Made by a program: the position numbers and the translations under genes. The notes beneath the pieces were generated by a model. That model was given only the letters and a program-made list of their open reading frames with translations. It was not told the origin of the DNA and searched no databases. A DNA stretch of 53,925 nucleotides from GCA-003244245 sp036378735 (GTDB lineage: Bacteria > Actinomycetota > Actinomycetes > Mycobacteriales > Pseudonocardiaceae). The stretch lies in the NCBI GenBank assembly GCA_036378735.1, contig DASUVX010000021.1:1-53925 (forward strand). The letters are read 5' to 3'. Below, one piece after another: positions 1 to 7,344 of the stretch (its first letter is position 1; each line of letters begins with the position of its first letter).

Positions 1-1
1 G

Positions 2-106
2 CTCCTCGACGGCCTCCGCAAAACCCCCACCAACACCGAGTTCCTCACCCAGATCACCACGACTACCCCGCACAACGGCAGCGGTTCGGGGACTACCGGC
101 CGGTGA
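2..106 (+). CDS. C-terminal end of an unidentified protein (partial)
   Basis: An open frame enters from the left edge and encodes 34 residues before a TGA at 104-106, with a Thr/Gly/Ser-rich tail. It runs convergent to the hydrolase gene on the other strand and stops just before that gene's stop codon, which is the spacing expected of a real 3' end. Too little is present to assign a family. It could also be a chance frame in GC-rich DNA. Confidence 0.35.
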   Translation, partial: LLDGLRKTPTNTEFLTQITTTTPHNGSGSGTTGR

Positions 107-132
107 CCGTGAACATCGGCGAAGTTGTCACC

Positions 133-1602
133 TCATGGGCCAGTCAGAAACGCGGTGACGGTGGTGCGACCTGCGGGGCCGTTGCCGATGTTTTGGGTGA
201 TGTGTCCGGAGCCGGGAATGACGACGAGGTGAGCGTGGGGGGCGAGGCTGGCCTCATGCTGTGTCCATGCCAGGGGTGTAATCAAGTCGTGGTCGCCAGC
301 CAGCAGCAGTGTCGGCACCGGGGGTAAGGGCGCGTTGGACGCAAACGGCACCACCGGGGTGGGTGGCCATTGTTCACACGTCACCGCGATTTTGTTGCCG
401 GCCGCGGTGGCCCGGTCGTAGGGGAACAGCGCGGCAACGGCGGTTGTGGTGGCGTCGGCCCGGTCGGCGACCGGGGTCTCTGCAGTGCTCCAGGGCCAGA
501 GGAAGTCCTCACAGACCGTAGTGGCGAACAGGCCCTGGCTAAAAATTTCGGCCGACGCGGCCCTACGTTGCGTTTCAGCGGCGATGATCGCGTCCAAGGC
601 GGCATAGCTACCCCGTGCCGCATTGTGCAGCGCGTCTAACGCACCGGCCAGCCGTGGCGCACCGTGGGTCAGCCCGCTGAGGACATCGAACAGTTGGGGG
701 CCGTTGTGGCGGGCCCGGATGACCTGCGCGAGGTCCTGTGCTGGGTCGGTGGGACACCGGATTTGGGTACACACCATCTGGAGCACTTGCCCGGTGCGGT
801 TGAAGGCGGCGATTTCCAATGGATCGACGCTGTCGTGCGGGACGACCGAGTCCAGCACCAACCGCGAGACCCGATCAGGGTAAGTGATCGCGTAGCGTTC
901 GGCGACGAAGGTGCCATAGGAGACCCCGGCGAGGGTCAGCGTGGCAACCCCCAACGCTTGGCGCAGGGTGTCCAGGTCGGCCACGGTGTCGGCGGTGGTG
1001 TAAAACCGCCGATGATCCCCGAGGGATTGGGCGCACGCCTGCACGGCGCTGGGTGGGGGCCCGGGTGCAGCCAGGTCGTCCAGCGCCTGTTGTAGGTGTG
1101 GGCAGCGCAGCGCGCCGGGGCCGGTGCCGCGTGCGGAGAACAACACCAGCCGGTAGTTGCGCAACACTTCCGGGTCGAATTGGCGGGCGATCACCGCGGT
1201 CAATCCCACGCCCGGTGCGCCTGGGCCGCCGACGAGCCAGACCAGCACACCCCGCGGCGCGGTGACGTTGTCGGCCATCGCGACGGGTAACGACAGCTGG
1301 CCGGGCTGCTGGGGCGGCGCCCGCAACCCAGCATGATCCAACGGCACGGTCAACATTGCGCAGCTAAACGTGACACCCCCAGGACCGCGGAACAGACCGT
1401 CGGTACCAGCACCAGGCGCGGGAGCACCCAGAGCGGCCGGGTCGCAAGGGTGGACACCGGCCAGCACCGGGGTCGGCTGGGATACCGGTCCCCGAGGCTG
1501 GGTGCCACAGCCACCCACGAAGACACCCATCAGCACGGCAAGTGCCATCACCGCGCGCCTATCGAGGGCGCTTCTGATCTTCCGCCTCAACCCAAAATCC
1601 AC
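133..1602 (-). CDS. Secreted alpha/beta hydrolase, TAP-like (tripeptidyl aminopeptidase family) lipoprotein
   Basis: Serine hydrolase of the alpha/beta fold with a C-terminal TAP-like domain; relatives are exported actinobacterial peptidases that trim short peptides from N-termini. The nucleophile elbow GVSYG, the acidic residue in LLAGDHDLITP and the histidine in PGSGHITQ form the expected triad. An oxyanion-type GGPGAPG segment precedes the elbow. The N-terminus has an Arg/Lys-rich stretch, a hydrophobic core and a lipobox-like VGGC, so the product is probably lipid-anchored outside the membrane. I chose the GTG at 1602 because it keeps the charged n-region before the hydrophobic core (489 aa). 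A longer start at 1680 and a shorter ATG at 1548 are possible. Family call firm; substrate unknown. Confidence 0.85.
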   Translation of the reverse strand: MDFGLRRKIRSALDRRAVMALAVLMGVFVGGCGTQPRGPVSQPTPVLAGVHPCDPAALGAPAPGAGTDGLFRGPGGVTFSCAMLTVPLDHAGLRAPPQQPGQLSLPVAMADNVTAPRGVLVWLVGGPGAPGVGLTAVIARQFDPEVLRNYRLVLFSARGTGPGALRCPHLQQALDDLAAPGPPPSAVQACAQSLGDHRRFYTTADTVADLDTLRQALGVATLTLAGVSYGTFVAERYAITYPDRVSRLVLDSVVPHDSVDPLEIAAFNRTGQVLQMVCTQIRCPTDPAQDLAQVIRARHNGPQLFDVLSGLTHGAPRLAGALDALHNAARGSYAALDAIIAAETQRRAASAEIFSQGLFATTVCEDFLWPWSTAETPVADRADATTTAVAALFPYDRATAAGNKIAVTCEQWPPTPVVPFASNAPLPPVPTLLLAGDHDLITPLAWTQHEASLAPHAHLVVIPGSGHITQNIGNGPAGRTTVTAFLTGP

Positions 1603-1833
1603 AACTGTCCCTAACCCTTGCCGAGTCCACTCGGGGTTTCTCGGGTGAGCTAACACCGGATCGCGACGACCTGCGAACACTCGTCAAGCCGTCTGGCTGA
1701 AGATCTTTAGACGGCCTCCGTGACGGTGTTCGCCGGTCGTTTCCGCGCTTCCTACCGTGGCAAGTTCCGGGGCGGATTGTGGCCTGTAGGCCGATCATGA
1801 CCAGCAGGACCAGCTTGTGCGGCGGGTGGATTG

Positions 1834-2240
1834 TCATCCGGCGATTGCGGGAGCACCGTGGCGGCCGGCACCGTTGGCGAAGCGGCGTGCCCCCGCCAGT
1901 GCGTCGGTTGCCAGGCTGACTTGGCCGTGGCGGAACTCAGTCGCCAGGGCGTTGGTGTCGTTGAGGCGGGGTGTCCCCGTCTGGGCGGAACACCGTGCCG
2001 TGCGGGCCACCCAGCGCCTTGAGGTCAGCGCCGGCGCAGAACACCCCCCGCGGCCGCACAACACGGCCACCGCAGCGTTGCCGTCGGCGTCAAAGGCCCG
2101 AAACGCAGCGCGCTCAGCCTCGCCACCGGCAAAAAGCATGCCGAGCATGGTCGGTACCAGGTTGATCTCAGTGGCGTGGTGGCGGGCCAGCGCGTCCAGG
2201 TAGCTGTCCGGGTCAATGGACTGTCGAACAGGTCGAACTC
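1834..2240 (-). pseudogene. Composite relic: acyl-CoA ligase fragment joined to enoyl-CoA hydratase fragments
   Basis: The upstream part (about 2145-2240) translates to DPDSYLDALARHHATEINLV followed by PTMLGML, which resembles the middle of AMP-forming acyl-CoA ligases. It runs straight into AFRAFDADGNAAVAVLCGRG, typical of the early part of crotonase-fold hydratases. That part then loses the GxFCAGAD oxyanion region and jumps to EFRHG...LAGARRFANGAGRHG, which looks like the extreme C-terminus of actinobacterial enoyl-CoA hydratases. About two thirds of a hydratase is therefore missing, and a frame change lies near 2215. No functional product is expected. Family recognition is from motifs only. 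Confidence 0.55.
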
Positions 2241-2363
2241 ATGTGACCCGTTTCGGACGGCGCGGAAGGTTGAAAATAGTGTCGTGGCCCTATCGCGCCG
2301 CGCTGGCTGGACATACTATTTCAATCTCGTTAAATCTCGGCCTGTCGATCGGAGGGCCGTCCG

Positions 2364-2792
2364 GTGCGGATAGCAAATGTACTGCGCGTCAAGGGATCGG
2401 TGGTCGCAACTGTTCCTCCAGACGCCCCTGCCACCGTTATGCTCGCCCAAATGGCTAAGCACCGTGTCGGGGCTGTAGTCGTCGTCGACGATGGCGCGGT
2501 GGTGGGTATGGTGTGGGAGCGGGACGTCATCCGCCTCCTGCACGAACGTGGAGCTTCGCTCATCCAGTCCAACATCTTGAAGATCATGAACGCCGACGTG
2601 ATCAGCTGCACGCCCACCGACGAGGTGGACGACGTCCTACGGATCATGACCGACCGACGGATCCGGCACCTGCCGGTGATGGTCGGCGATAAGCTCATCG
2701 GTATTGTCAGCATGGGTGATCTAGTTAAGGCGCGAATCGACGAGCTGGAGACCAATCGGGCATATCTGCAGTCCTACATCGGCGCTGGCTGA
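2364..2792 (+). CDS. Tandem CBS-domain protein
   Basis: A 142-residue stand-alone pair of CBS domains (roughly residues 8-65 and 72-130), ending shortly after the second domain. Such Bateman modules bind adenosyl nucleotides (AMP, ATP, SAM) and sense energy state or act as regulatory partners; no catalytic domain is attached. Typical CBS wording is visible in both halves, for example GAVVVVDDGAVVGMVWERDV and RHLPVMVGDKLIGIVSMGDL. The GTG start at 2364 is supported by GGAGGG at 2351-2356. Mycobacterial proteins of this size are often called hypoxic response protein 1-like, but no dormancy genes are nearby, so I leave the role open. Confidence 0.88.
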   Translation: MRIANVLRVKGSVVATVPPDAPATVMLAQMAKHRVGAVVVVDDGAVVGMVWERDVIRLLHERGASLIQSNILKIMNADVISCTPTDEVDDVLRIMTDRRIRHLPVMVGDKLIGIVSMGDLVKARIDELETNRAYLQSYIGAG

Positions 2793-3531
2793 TACTTGCC
2801 GCCTGACTCAAGCGCCGCCAGGAACTGGATGGTCAGTATTCACCCCTCAATTCGATGCGGGGTAGGCAGCTGTTCCCGGCGAAGCTCGTCGGGCCGACCT
2901 TTAGATGCTGTTCCCCGGCCTGTCCGGTACTGATCACGCGCGTCGAGCGGAGTCGTTTCAGGCCACACGTCGGCCGCAACCGGGTCCTCCGCAGGATCGG
3001 TTCGAAACGTTGGTGCGCGCGAAATATCGATCGCCCACTGAGGCGCGGCTCGGGATCGAGTGTGGTGACGCCAAGCAGTGCGCCGACCACGTGGAGGTGC
3101 GGTTGAGCGGTAGTCGCAGGCCCGCGAGCGTGCGTCTGTACCTCGTAGCTCGTCGAAGCTAGCGGCTTGGGGCAGTCGGATCCGAGAACTCGCCGGATCA
3201 GTTACTACCAACAGACACCATGTGTCGCGGAACTCGTGTCCGCGCGACAGGTGTCTCATAACCAGGTTCTGCTGGACACGATTTTGGGCAAGGAGCCAGC
3301 TGAGACAAACGAGACGTTCGAAATGGATCGAATTCGGAGAGTGACCTCCTCTTGTAGGGTCACAACAAGATTGGGTGCGCGGTCCCGCTCGGCTACCGTA
3401 TGGCCTCCGTTACCGGAACCCATCATCGGGCGGGTCATATGGGAATCCGCACTCCATACCCAGCTGTCGGTGGCGGCCATCCATTGAGTTGCTCCGGTAA
3501 CGGTTTCGGAGTGAAACTCACTGCGGGCCTC
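2793..3531. other. Gene-poor stretch with no recognisable gene
   Basis: Open frames exist on both strands (the longest about 139 codons) but none has a convincing ribosome site, recognisable family wording or consistent codon pattern. The plus-strand frame ending at 3162 finishes in a moderately protein-like run, which I could not identify. The stretch lies between the CBS gene and a series of decayed genes, so it is probably decayed coding DNA. Confidence 0.4.
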
Positions 3532-3861
3532 TTAGCGGAGTACATGATCTTCCACGGCGATGGGGACGGTGTCGAAGCGTCGCTGTCCATTGCGCTGCCT
3601 GATGGGCGCTATCACGTCCCAACGTCCCTCGCCATGCAGATGCAGGGTGTGGGTGTGGAAGGCGGTCAGGCTGCTGTGCTGACCGACGCTGACCAGCGTG
3701 CATTCGGGCAGATGCGTGCGGATCAGAGTGTAGAGCGAGTGTTCGAGGCCTGCGTCGACTGCGGAGGTTGCCTCGTCGAGGAAGGCCAGGCGGGGACGGT
3801 TGATCAGGAGGCGGGCGATACCGAGGCGCTGTTTTTCTCCGGGCGCCGAACGAAAAGACAA
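3532..3861 (-). pseudogene. C-terminal fragment of an ABC exporter (fused permease/ATPase, YddA/SbmA-like)
   Basis: Only the last part of an ATP-binding domain remains. It has a signature motif (LSF...EKQRLGIARLL), Walker B with catalytic glutamate (RLAFLDEATSAVD) and the post-H-loop tail TLVSVGQHSSLTAFHTH ending in a GEGRW motif. This wording matches the YddA/SbmA-type exporters in which the membrane part precedes the ATPase. The permease, Walker A and Q-loop are gone, and the signature is disrupted by inserted residues (RSAPG) where LSFGEQQRL is expected. The H-loop histidine position reads Q in VGQHS. The remaining frame has only a TTG at its head. Truncated and almost certainly non-functional. 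Confidence 0.7.
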
Positions 3862-3944
3862 TCACATGGAGGCTGAATTATGGCCGCAGGGGGCATCGGC
3901 TCAGCCTGCCGAGCTTGTGACCCGTCGGCGAAACAGTGCCGAGC

Positions 3945-4150
3945 ATCATCATCGAGTTGGTGTAGGGGATCGAGCAAGACGACGAGATCCTCGCTGGGCT
4001 CCTCACCGCGCACGCTAGGGCCGAAGTCACGCTCCACGCCCTCAAGCGAACAGTCCTGGTTCTCCACCAGCGTGCGACCTGCGGCTCGGCCAGCCAACGG
4101 GCCAGCATTGGGAGGTCGCTGGCCATCAACCGCCGCCACGTCAGGGATCC
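3945..4150 (-). pseudogene. Relic of a GNAT acetyltransferase (AAC(6')-like)
   Basis: Two neighbouring minus-strand frames together spell the beginning of an aminoglycoside 6'-N-acetyltransferase-like protein. LTWRRLMASDLPMLARWLAE plus PQVARWW is in one frame and DCSLEGVERDFGPSVRGEEP plus SEDLVVLLD in the next. A frameshift near 4070 separates them, and the acetyl-CoA-binding half is missing or scrambled. No intact gene can be rebuilt. It sits directly upstream of the ABC exporter relic on the same strand, both apparently debris of one region. Confidence 0.6.
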
Positions 4151-4327
4151 AACTGCCGCTGGGCTATCGCCAACGTCCTCGACTGGCACGGATCATCACC
4201 TTGCCAGGCAGTGCACGCAGCGATCAGCGCCTGTGAACAAGGTTCTCGTCGGCGCGCCGGGGCGGGATGCGGACCTGCACGCGCAACTCTTGTTGACGTA
4301 GCGAACGGGCTGGCGCGGCGCGGCAAA

Positions 4328-4370
4328 CCTTAATCCTTGGGTTCTGGGTTCGATCCCCAGGCGGCCCACA
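4328..4370 (+). other. 3' fragment of a tRNA gene (Lys-like), candidate attachment site
   Basis: The segment contains a good T-arm (CTGGG, loop TTCGATC, CCCAG at about 4344-4360) followed by an acceptor-like end GCGGCCCACA. It is preceded by CTTAATCC, which resembles the anticodon side of a tRNA-Lys(CTT). No matching D-arm or 5' acceptor strand lies upstream, so this is not a complete tRNA. A tRNA 3' end beside a tyrosine-recombinase relic is the usual look of an att site left by an integrative element. Confidence 0.5.
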
Positions 4371-4441
4371 AAGCACCAGGTAGACCGTCTCTACGGCGTC
4401 CCAAAGCAAGATCAATGGATACTTTTGGGACACTTTTCGTC

Positions 4442-4840
4442 TCACGCACCGTCGGACCCCAGCAACTTTTCGAGGGCGTCGGCGGTCTGCCGGTCGGTGA
4501 GCTTGCGCCCAAGGTAGTGATCTTGGGTCATGCTGACCCGGGAGTGCCCGAGCTGGTCGCTGATCTTGCGGGCGGGCATTGCGGCGTCATCGAGGAAGCT
4601 GGCGACGGTCTTGCGCAGGGTGTGACTGACCAGTCCGTCGATGCCGGCGTCGTCGCGGACTTGCCGTCAGACTCGTCGCGCGTTGGAGGGGTCACGCCAG
4701 CCGCCAAGTGAGTCGGGGAACACGGGGTGCACCTGCGAGGCGATGGCGAGACGGCGACGTTTGAGCATGGTCATGGCCCAGCTGGGTAACGGGATCAACC
4801 GCTCCCGGTCGCGGTAACTCGGTGTCGTAGGAGTGAGCCA
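4442..4840 (-). pseudogene. C-terminal relic of a tyrosine recombinase (phage/ICE integrase)
   Basis: Read on the minus strand, the region gives SQVHPVFPDSLGGWRDPSN, an in-frame TGA at 4667-4669, and then 74 residues to a TGA at 4442-4444. The 74 residues carry catalytic-domain landmarks of tyrosine recombinases: SHTLRKT (the HxxR box), KISDQLGHSRVSMT (second conserved His) and the nucleophile tyrosine in QDHYLGRK. The stop replaces what is normally a Trp or similar residue before RQVRDDAG. The N-terminal arm-binding and core-binding domains are not visible upstream. This is a decayed integrase next to a tRNA 3' fragment. Confidence 0.78.
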
Positions 4841-4948
4841 TCGGCAGCGATAGAACCTTTGACCGCCCGGCGAGCCCCAGTGTCGCGGTCCTAAGATCGA
4901 GCTATCGGCTGCAGACTGCTGGGATGCCGTAGCGGCCGCCGGAATCGG

Positions 4949-5371
4949 TTAGCTGGACTGGCCGCCGGCACGGGCAAAGACCGATTCGGTCGAGGGGTAA
5001 ATGGCGAACGTAGGGCGTAGCCCGGTGATCTCCAAAGGACGGGCGATGGCTCGGTGGTCAACACCAGCCAGGTGCAACTCGATGTGGTGACAGGTGGCGG
5101 CGTCCCGGGCCCTGACCAGACTTGTAATGCCTGCCGCCGCGAGGAAAGTGACCTTGCTAAGGTCCACCACGACGTGTCCGCTACCTACATCGATCAGCCT
5201 GAGCAGGCAGGAATCCAGTTGCGGCGCGGTCAGCAGATCCAGCTCGCCCGCCACCCGCACCACCCGCAGGCCGGGCATCGGCTGATCGATCGCGACGCGA
5301 AGCGCTTCCGCGCCACGAAATCCCGTTGATCCCTGCTTCTTGGCCTCAGAAATTGACGTATCCAACATCAT
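4949..5371 (-). CDS. STAS-domain protein, anti-sigma-factor antagonist family
   Basis: A 140-residue protein whose body (about residues 30-130) is a STAS fold: GLRVVRVAGELDLLTAPQLD followed by HVVVDLSKVTFLAAAGITSL. Family members bind and release anti-sigma kinases of the SpoIIAB/RsbW type. In classical members the residue phosphorylated by the kinase lies in a D-S-S/T-G motif. Here that stretch reads LAAAG, so the usual serine is absent and switching by phosphorylation is doubtful. No anti-sigma factor or sigma factor is adjacent. The ATG at 5371 is used; a second ATG directly follows. Confidence 0.8.
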   Translation of the reverse strand: MMLDTSISEAKKQGSTGFRGAEALRVAIDQPMPGLRVVRVAGELDLLTAPQLDSCLLRLIDVGSGHVVVDLSKVTFLAAAGITSLVRARDAATCHHIELHLAGVDHRAIARPLEITGLRPTFAIYPSTESVFARAGGQSS

Positions 5372-6195
5372 CGATGCCAGCTTTCTAGGGAGCTCGGATC
5401 CCTATGGCGAGCAGTGCATCGAAAACGGAACACCATTTGTTTGGCGCACTCGAAGTGCCTTCGACCTGTGTCCAGGGTCCTCCGCAAAGCCAAAGATCGC
5501 AACCGACGCCACTGGGCCAACCTCACCATCCCCGTCGACCCATGAGCCGGTCCTCACCACAAACCGCCGCCACTGACAGGTCCGCGCCCCCGATGCTCCG
5601 TCGTTACCTCCTCGGCTAGGCGCAGCGATACATCGGCAAACGCAGTACCGGCCCACCACCCCCTGCCCTCGCCGAGCAGGCAGGCCTCGGGGTTGGCAGC
5701 CACCAGAAGTCGGCGGCTCGGGTGGGCAGAGTGTGGCGTCCCCTCGACCTCCCCGAAGGGCTACCACACGCCAGCCCGGCGGCAGAGCTAGACAACGCAC
5801 GTGGCGGTTTCGTGGAGAGCTGCCCCGGACCGGCGTGTGGTCGGGCGATGCCAGGTCGAGGGGACGCCACACGAGCCCAGCGTGCAAGATAGTCACGTGC
5901 CAATGATGATCGTTTGGACACTTTACGGTCACAAAACCCAACTAGATAACCAAAAATGACCACGAACAACAACCGTTTGCACGCGAAATGCGCAGGTAAT
6001 CAGCGCTATCCACGAACAAACCACAACGACGGTGATGGGACATAAAGGCCCGTAGAGCTGCCGGGTCGGGGGCCGGTAGCACTACGGGCAATGCACTGTT
6101 ATCACATCGGCCGCATGATTGTGGCCGGACACGCCGAGCCGGTAATGATTCACTCTTTTTGTGACTATAAGGGCTCTTGCGCGCTGCGATCATCA
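5372..6195. other. Gene-free stretch apart from one nested inverted repeat
   Basis: Frames here are long because of GC content but show no family wording and no good ribosome sites. The only clear structure is the nested palindrome at 5731-5872, listed separately. The part from 5900 to 6170 is somewhat richer in A and T and precedes the duplicated gene, so it may hold that gene's promoter. Confidence 0.4.
5731..5872. repeat. Nested inverted repeat of 142 bp (MITE-like)
   Basis: Outer arms are a perfect 20-bp inverted repeat, GTGTGGCGTCCCCTCGACCT at 5731-5750 and its complement at 5853-5872. Inner arms ACCACACGCC (5763-5772) and GGCGTGTGGT (5832-5841) are also perfect. The layout is like a small non-autonomous mobile element, but I see no clear target-site duplication and no second copy in the window. 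It could equally be a strong folded structure between genes. Confidence 0.6.
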
Positions 6196-6758
6196 ATGGC
6201 CACCGTTACTCTCCCTGTGAACCGCAACTACAAGCACCGTCATGTCATCGACGCCCGGCGCCCCATCCAGTACGGCGGTGGAGCGTGCAACCTGCTGCTG
6301 GTCACCAGCGACGAGCACGTGGAGTTACTGTTCCACGCCACCCCGCAAACCGGGGCGGTCATGACTCCAGCGCAGGCCGTTGAGCTAGCCCAAGCACTTA
6401 CCACCGCCGTCAAACGCCACCAGACCAGCGCCCCGCAACCACCGGGGATTCGCCGACCGCACTTGGGCTCTTGCGCGCTGCGCTCACCGGCAGCCACCGT
6501 CACTTTGACGGTGAACCGCAACCACAAGCACCGTCACGTCATCGACGCCCGGCGCCCCATCCAATACGGCGGTGGAGCGTGCAACCTGCTGCTGGTCACC
6601 ACCGACGAGCACGTGGAGTTACTGTTCCACGCCACTCCCCAAACCGGGGCGGTGATGACCCCGGCGCAGGCCGTTGAGCTAGCCCAAGCACTTACCACAG
6701 CTGTGAGAAGCCACCAGACCCCCGCCGCGCAACCACCGGGAATGCCCACACCGCGCCT
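6171..6758 (+). repeat. In-frame tandem duplication, two units of 294 bp
   Basis: Unit 1 (6171-6464) and unit 2 (6465-6758) both begin GGGCTCTTGCGCGCTGCG and are nearly identical through most of their length. The unit is exactly 98 codons, so the reading frame is preserved. The differences are scattered and partly silent, while GGGACNLLLV and the ELAQALTTAV segment are unchanged, which suggests selection at protein level after duplication. Confidence 0.88.
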
Positions 6759-7344
6759 CATCAGGCAACCTCCCAACTGCTGGAGTGGGCCCGGCGACGC
6801 GCTAGGTGCGGCGGAATCAGAGCGGGTTGGCAAACGCAGGCGGGGGATTGTCTTCGCAGGGCACCTGACTGCCGTTACCAGCCAACAGGTCATCACGAAC
6901 CCAACCCTGCTCGCCCGTGGAAACATTGCGCAGGAAGGTCCACGTGCCGCCATCGCCAGGGGTATAACACAGATACTGGGCAAGCTGATCATGTACGCCC
7001 TGGCCAGTTTGAATGCAGGAATTGCTCGGGCCGCTGCGCAAGGTCACAGTGTTCGCGGGGAAGTGATGCCAGCGGCTGAAATCCTTGGCCGGATAACTGA
7101 CCCCACAAGCAACGGCCGTGGACGACCCCACCCCTGGATCCTTCGGCGATGGCGTCGCCGGTTGCGCACTCGCAGGTACCACCGCGACTACCGTGGCGAT
7201 GGCCGCAACCATCGCCCCACCAGCCACCCGGGCGCAAGTCCACGGCATAACAAAACCCCCTCTGTAATGTCCCCCAGCCCCCCAGCACGCACGACTAGCT
7301 GCTGGCAACCTAACCGGCCGTACTGCGGAGGTTACGTTAGGTGA
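6196..7344 (+). CDS. Unidentified protein with two tandem 98-residue repeats; frame runs antisense into next gene
   Basis: The ATG at 6196 opens the first repeat; the second copy has lost that methionine. Each repeat contains KHRHVIDARRPIQYGGGACN, a VELLFHATPQTGAVMTP segment and an alanine-rich helix. I do not recognise the family; it looks like a compact alpha/beta domain. After the second repeat the frame stays open to 7344, but from about 6817 it is the antisense of a secreted-protein gene, so the meaningful protein is probably only the first 200 or so residues. Either the original stop was lost, or the true end lies in the overlap. No strong ribosome site precedes the ATG. Confidence 0.5.
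   Translation: MATVTLPVNRNYKHRHVIDARRPIQYGGGACNLLLVTSDEHVELLFHATPQTGAVMTPAQAVELAQALTTAVKRHQTSAPQPPGIRRPHLGSCALRSPAATVTLTVNRNHKHRHVIDARRPIQYGGGACNLLLVTTDEHVELLFHATPQTGAVMTPAQAVELAQALTTAVRSHQTPAAQPPGMPTPRLIRQPPNCWSGPGDALGAAESERVGKRRRGIVFAGHLTAVTSQQVITNPTLLARGNIAQEGPRAAIARGITQILGKLIMYALASLNAGIARAAAQGHSVRGEVMPAAEILGRITDPTSNGRGRPHPWILRRWRRRLRTRRYHRDYRGDGRNHRPTSHPGASPRHNKTPSVMSPSPPARTTSCWQPNRPYCGGYVR
6817..7248 (-). CDS. Secreted SH3-like domain protein
   Basis: The 143-residue product has a signal peptide (AGGAMVAAIATVVAVVPASA, cleavage after ASA). A short Pro/Ser linker leads to a domain with NTVTLRSGPSNSCIQTGQGV and TWTFLRNVSTGEQGWVRDDL, the pattern of bacterial SH3-type domains (RSGPS early, GWVRDDLL at the end). 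Four cysteines after the signal could form disulfides. Such proteins bind peptides or cell-wall material outside the cell. The start at 7248 places the signal peptide at the N-terminus; the frame opens earlier at 7308. It overlaps, on the opposite strand, the open frame from the duplicated gene. Confidence 0.72.
   Translation of the reverse strand: MPWTCARVAGGAMVAAIATVVAVVPASAQPATPSPKDPGVGSSTAVACGVSYPAKDFSRWHHFPANTVTLRSGPSNSCIQTGQGVHDQLAQYLCYTPGDGGTWTFLRNVSTGEQGWVRDDLLAGNGSQVPCEDNPPPAFANPL

Noticed and set aside
4328..4370. A complete tRNA-Lys gene
   Set aside because: No D-arm or 5' acceptor strand lies upstream; only the anticodon side, T-arm and 3' end remain.
5402..5941. A 179-codon minus-strand frame across the nested palindrome
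   Set aside because: It runs through both arms of the palindrome, lacks a ribosome site and has no recognisable sequence.
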